A stretch of 60,939 nucleotides of DNA from an uncultured Blautia sp. (GTDB taxonomy: Bacteria; Bacillota; Clostridia; Lachnospirales; Lachnospiraceae). The stretch spans positions 1-60,939 of the forward strand of contig UQCM01000013.1 of assembly GCA_900539525.1 (NCBI GenBank). Direction: 5' to 3'. Each line of letters opens with the position of its first letter. Position 1 is the stretch's first letter. Shown one piece after another: positions 60,888-60,939 of the stretch. The notes under the pieces are model-generated. The model did not search any database. It saw only the letters and a program-made list of their open reading frames with translations, and was not told the origin of the DNA. Both the position numbers and the translations under genes were made by a program.

Positions 60888-60939
60888 GATGCCAGGGTCA
60901 AAAGGTCATGATTTTCATGCTTGCATGAAAAATCATGAC
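60888..60939 (+). mobile_element. Repeat family A, copy 3, cut by the window edge
   Basis: GATGCCAGGGTCAAAAGGTC at 60888 matches the left end of the 92-bp element at 972. The interior GTCATGATTTTCATGC / GCATGAAAAATCATGAC is itself palindromic. The right end is outside the window and cannot be seen. Confidence 0.6.

Overview
The window reads as chromosome of a Gram-positive, endospore-lineage gut Firmicute. Lachnospiraceae is most likely, and the Ruminococcus gnavus/torques - Mediterraneibacter - Blautia neighbourhood is my best guess by inference. The grounds are: a LexA/YneA-type SOS pair; ylmE-sepF-ylmH and mre-min-rod clusters; sporulation-lineage genes (yqfC, yqfD, a BofC-like protein, a SpoVB/MurJ-like flippase); strong AGGAGG ribosome sites; frequent TTG/GTG starts; and two large secreted proteins aimed at host glycoproteins. 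No rRNA, tRNA, CRISPR array or complete prophage was seen.

Layout. 1-1089 is a scar of accessory DNA: two hairpins, a broken HicB antitoxin tail, an orphan ORF, a frameshifted micro-ORF and a 92-bp miniature inverted-repeat element with a 7-bp target duplication. 1090-4634 holds an AlbA_2/Schlafen-type regulator and a secreted M60 (mucinase-type) metallopeptidase. 4930-9161 holds a small membrane exporter, lexA divergent from a YneA-like division inhibitor with several LexA boxes, a small conserved protein, a solo BlaI repressor and a Xer-type recombinase. From 9142 to 44824 almost everything is on the minus strand: nucleoside salvage (deoB, cdd) with dtd and a cytidylate-kinase-like gene; rluD-lspA-aroB; ylmH-sepF-yggS plus an HlyD-like membrane protein; dacF, mgsA, rodA, minE, minD, minC, a very large PBP2, mreD, mreC, mreB, radC; two flavoproteins; a methionine-gamma-lyase-like enzyme, miaA, mutL, mutS, miaB; an M14 peptidase, a folate ligase, a DUF896 protein, proB; and a BofC-like protein. 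44892-52479 continues with murJ-like, DUF3048, ybeY-phoH-yqfD-yqfC, a DUF2284 protein, a cysteine-cluster protein and a Nif11-like peptide. 52684-54891 is a decayed multicopper oxidase. 54968-55138 is a tiny ORF bracketed by direct repeats. 55613-60595 is a 1660-residue secreted protein combining a GH123-like domain (DUF4091) with an Asp-box sialidase-like propeller, FIVAR repeats and BspA-type repeats.

How it fits together. Most of the minus-strand block is a growth machine: septum placement (Min, SepF), wall elongation (MreBCD, RodA, PBP2), wall trimming (DacF), DNA repair (MutSL, RadC) and tRNA/rRNA maturation (MiaA, MiaB, Dtd, YbeY, RluD). The ends of the window carry the niche-adaptation genes (M60 peptidase, GH123/sialidase-like protein) and the debris. 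Several families of short intergenic repeats are scattered between genes. Two of them have terminal inverted repeats like non-autonomous transposable elements, and these are the least-explained structures here.
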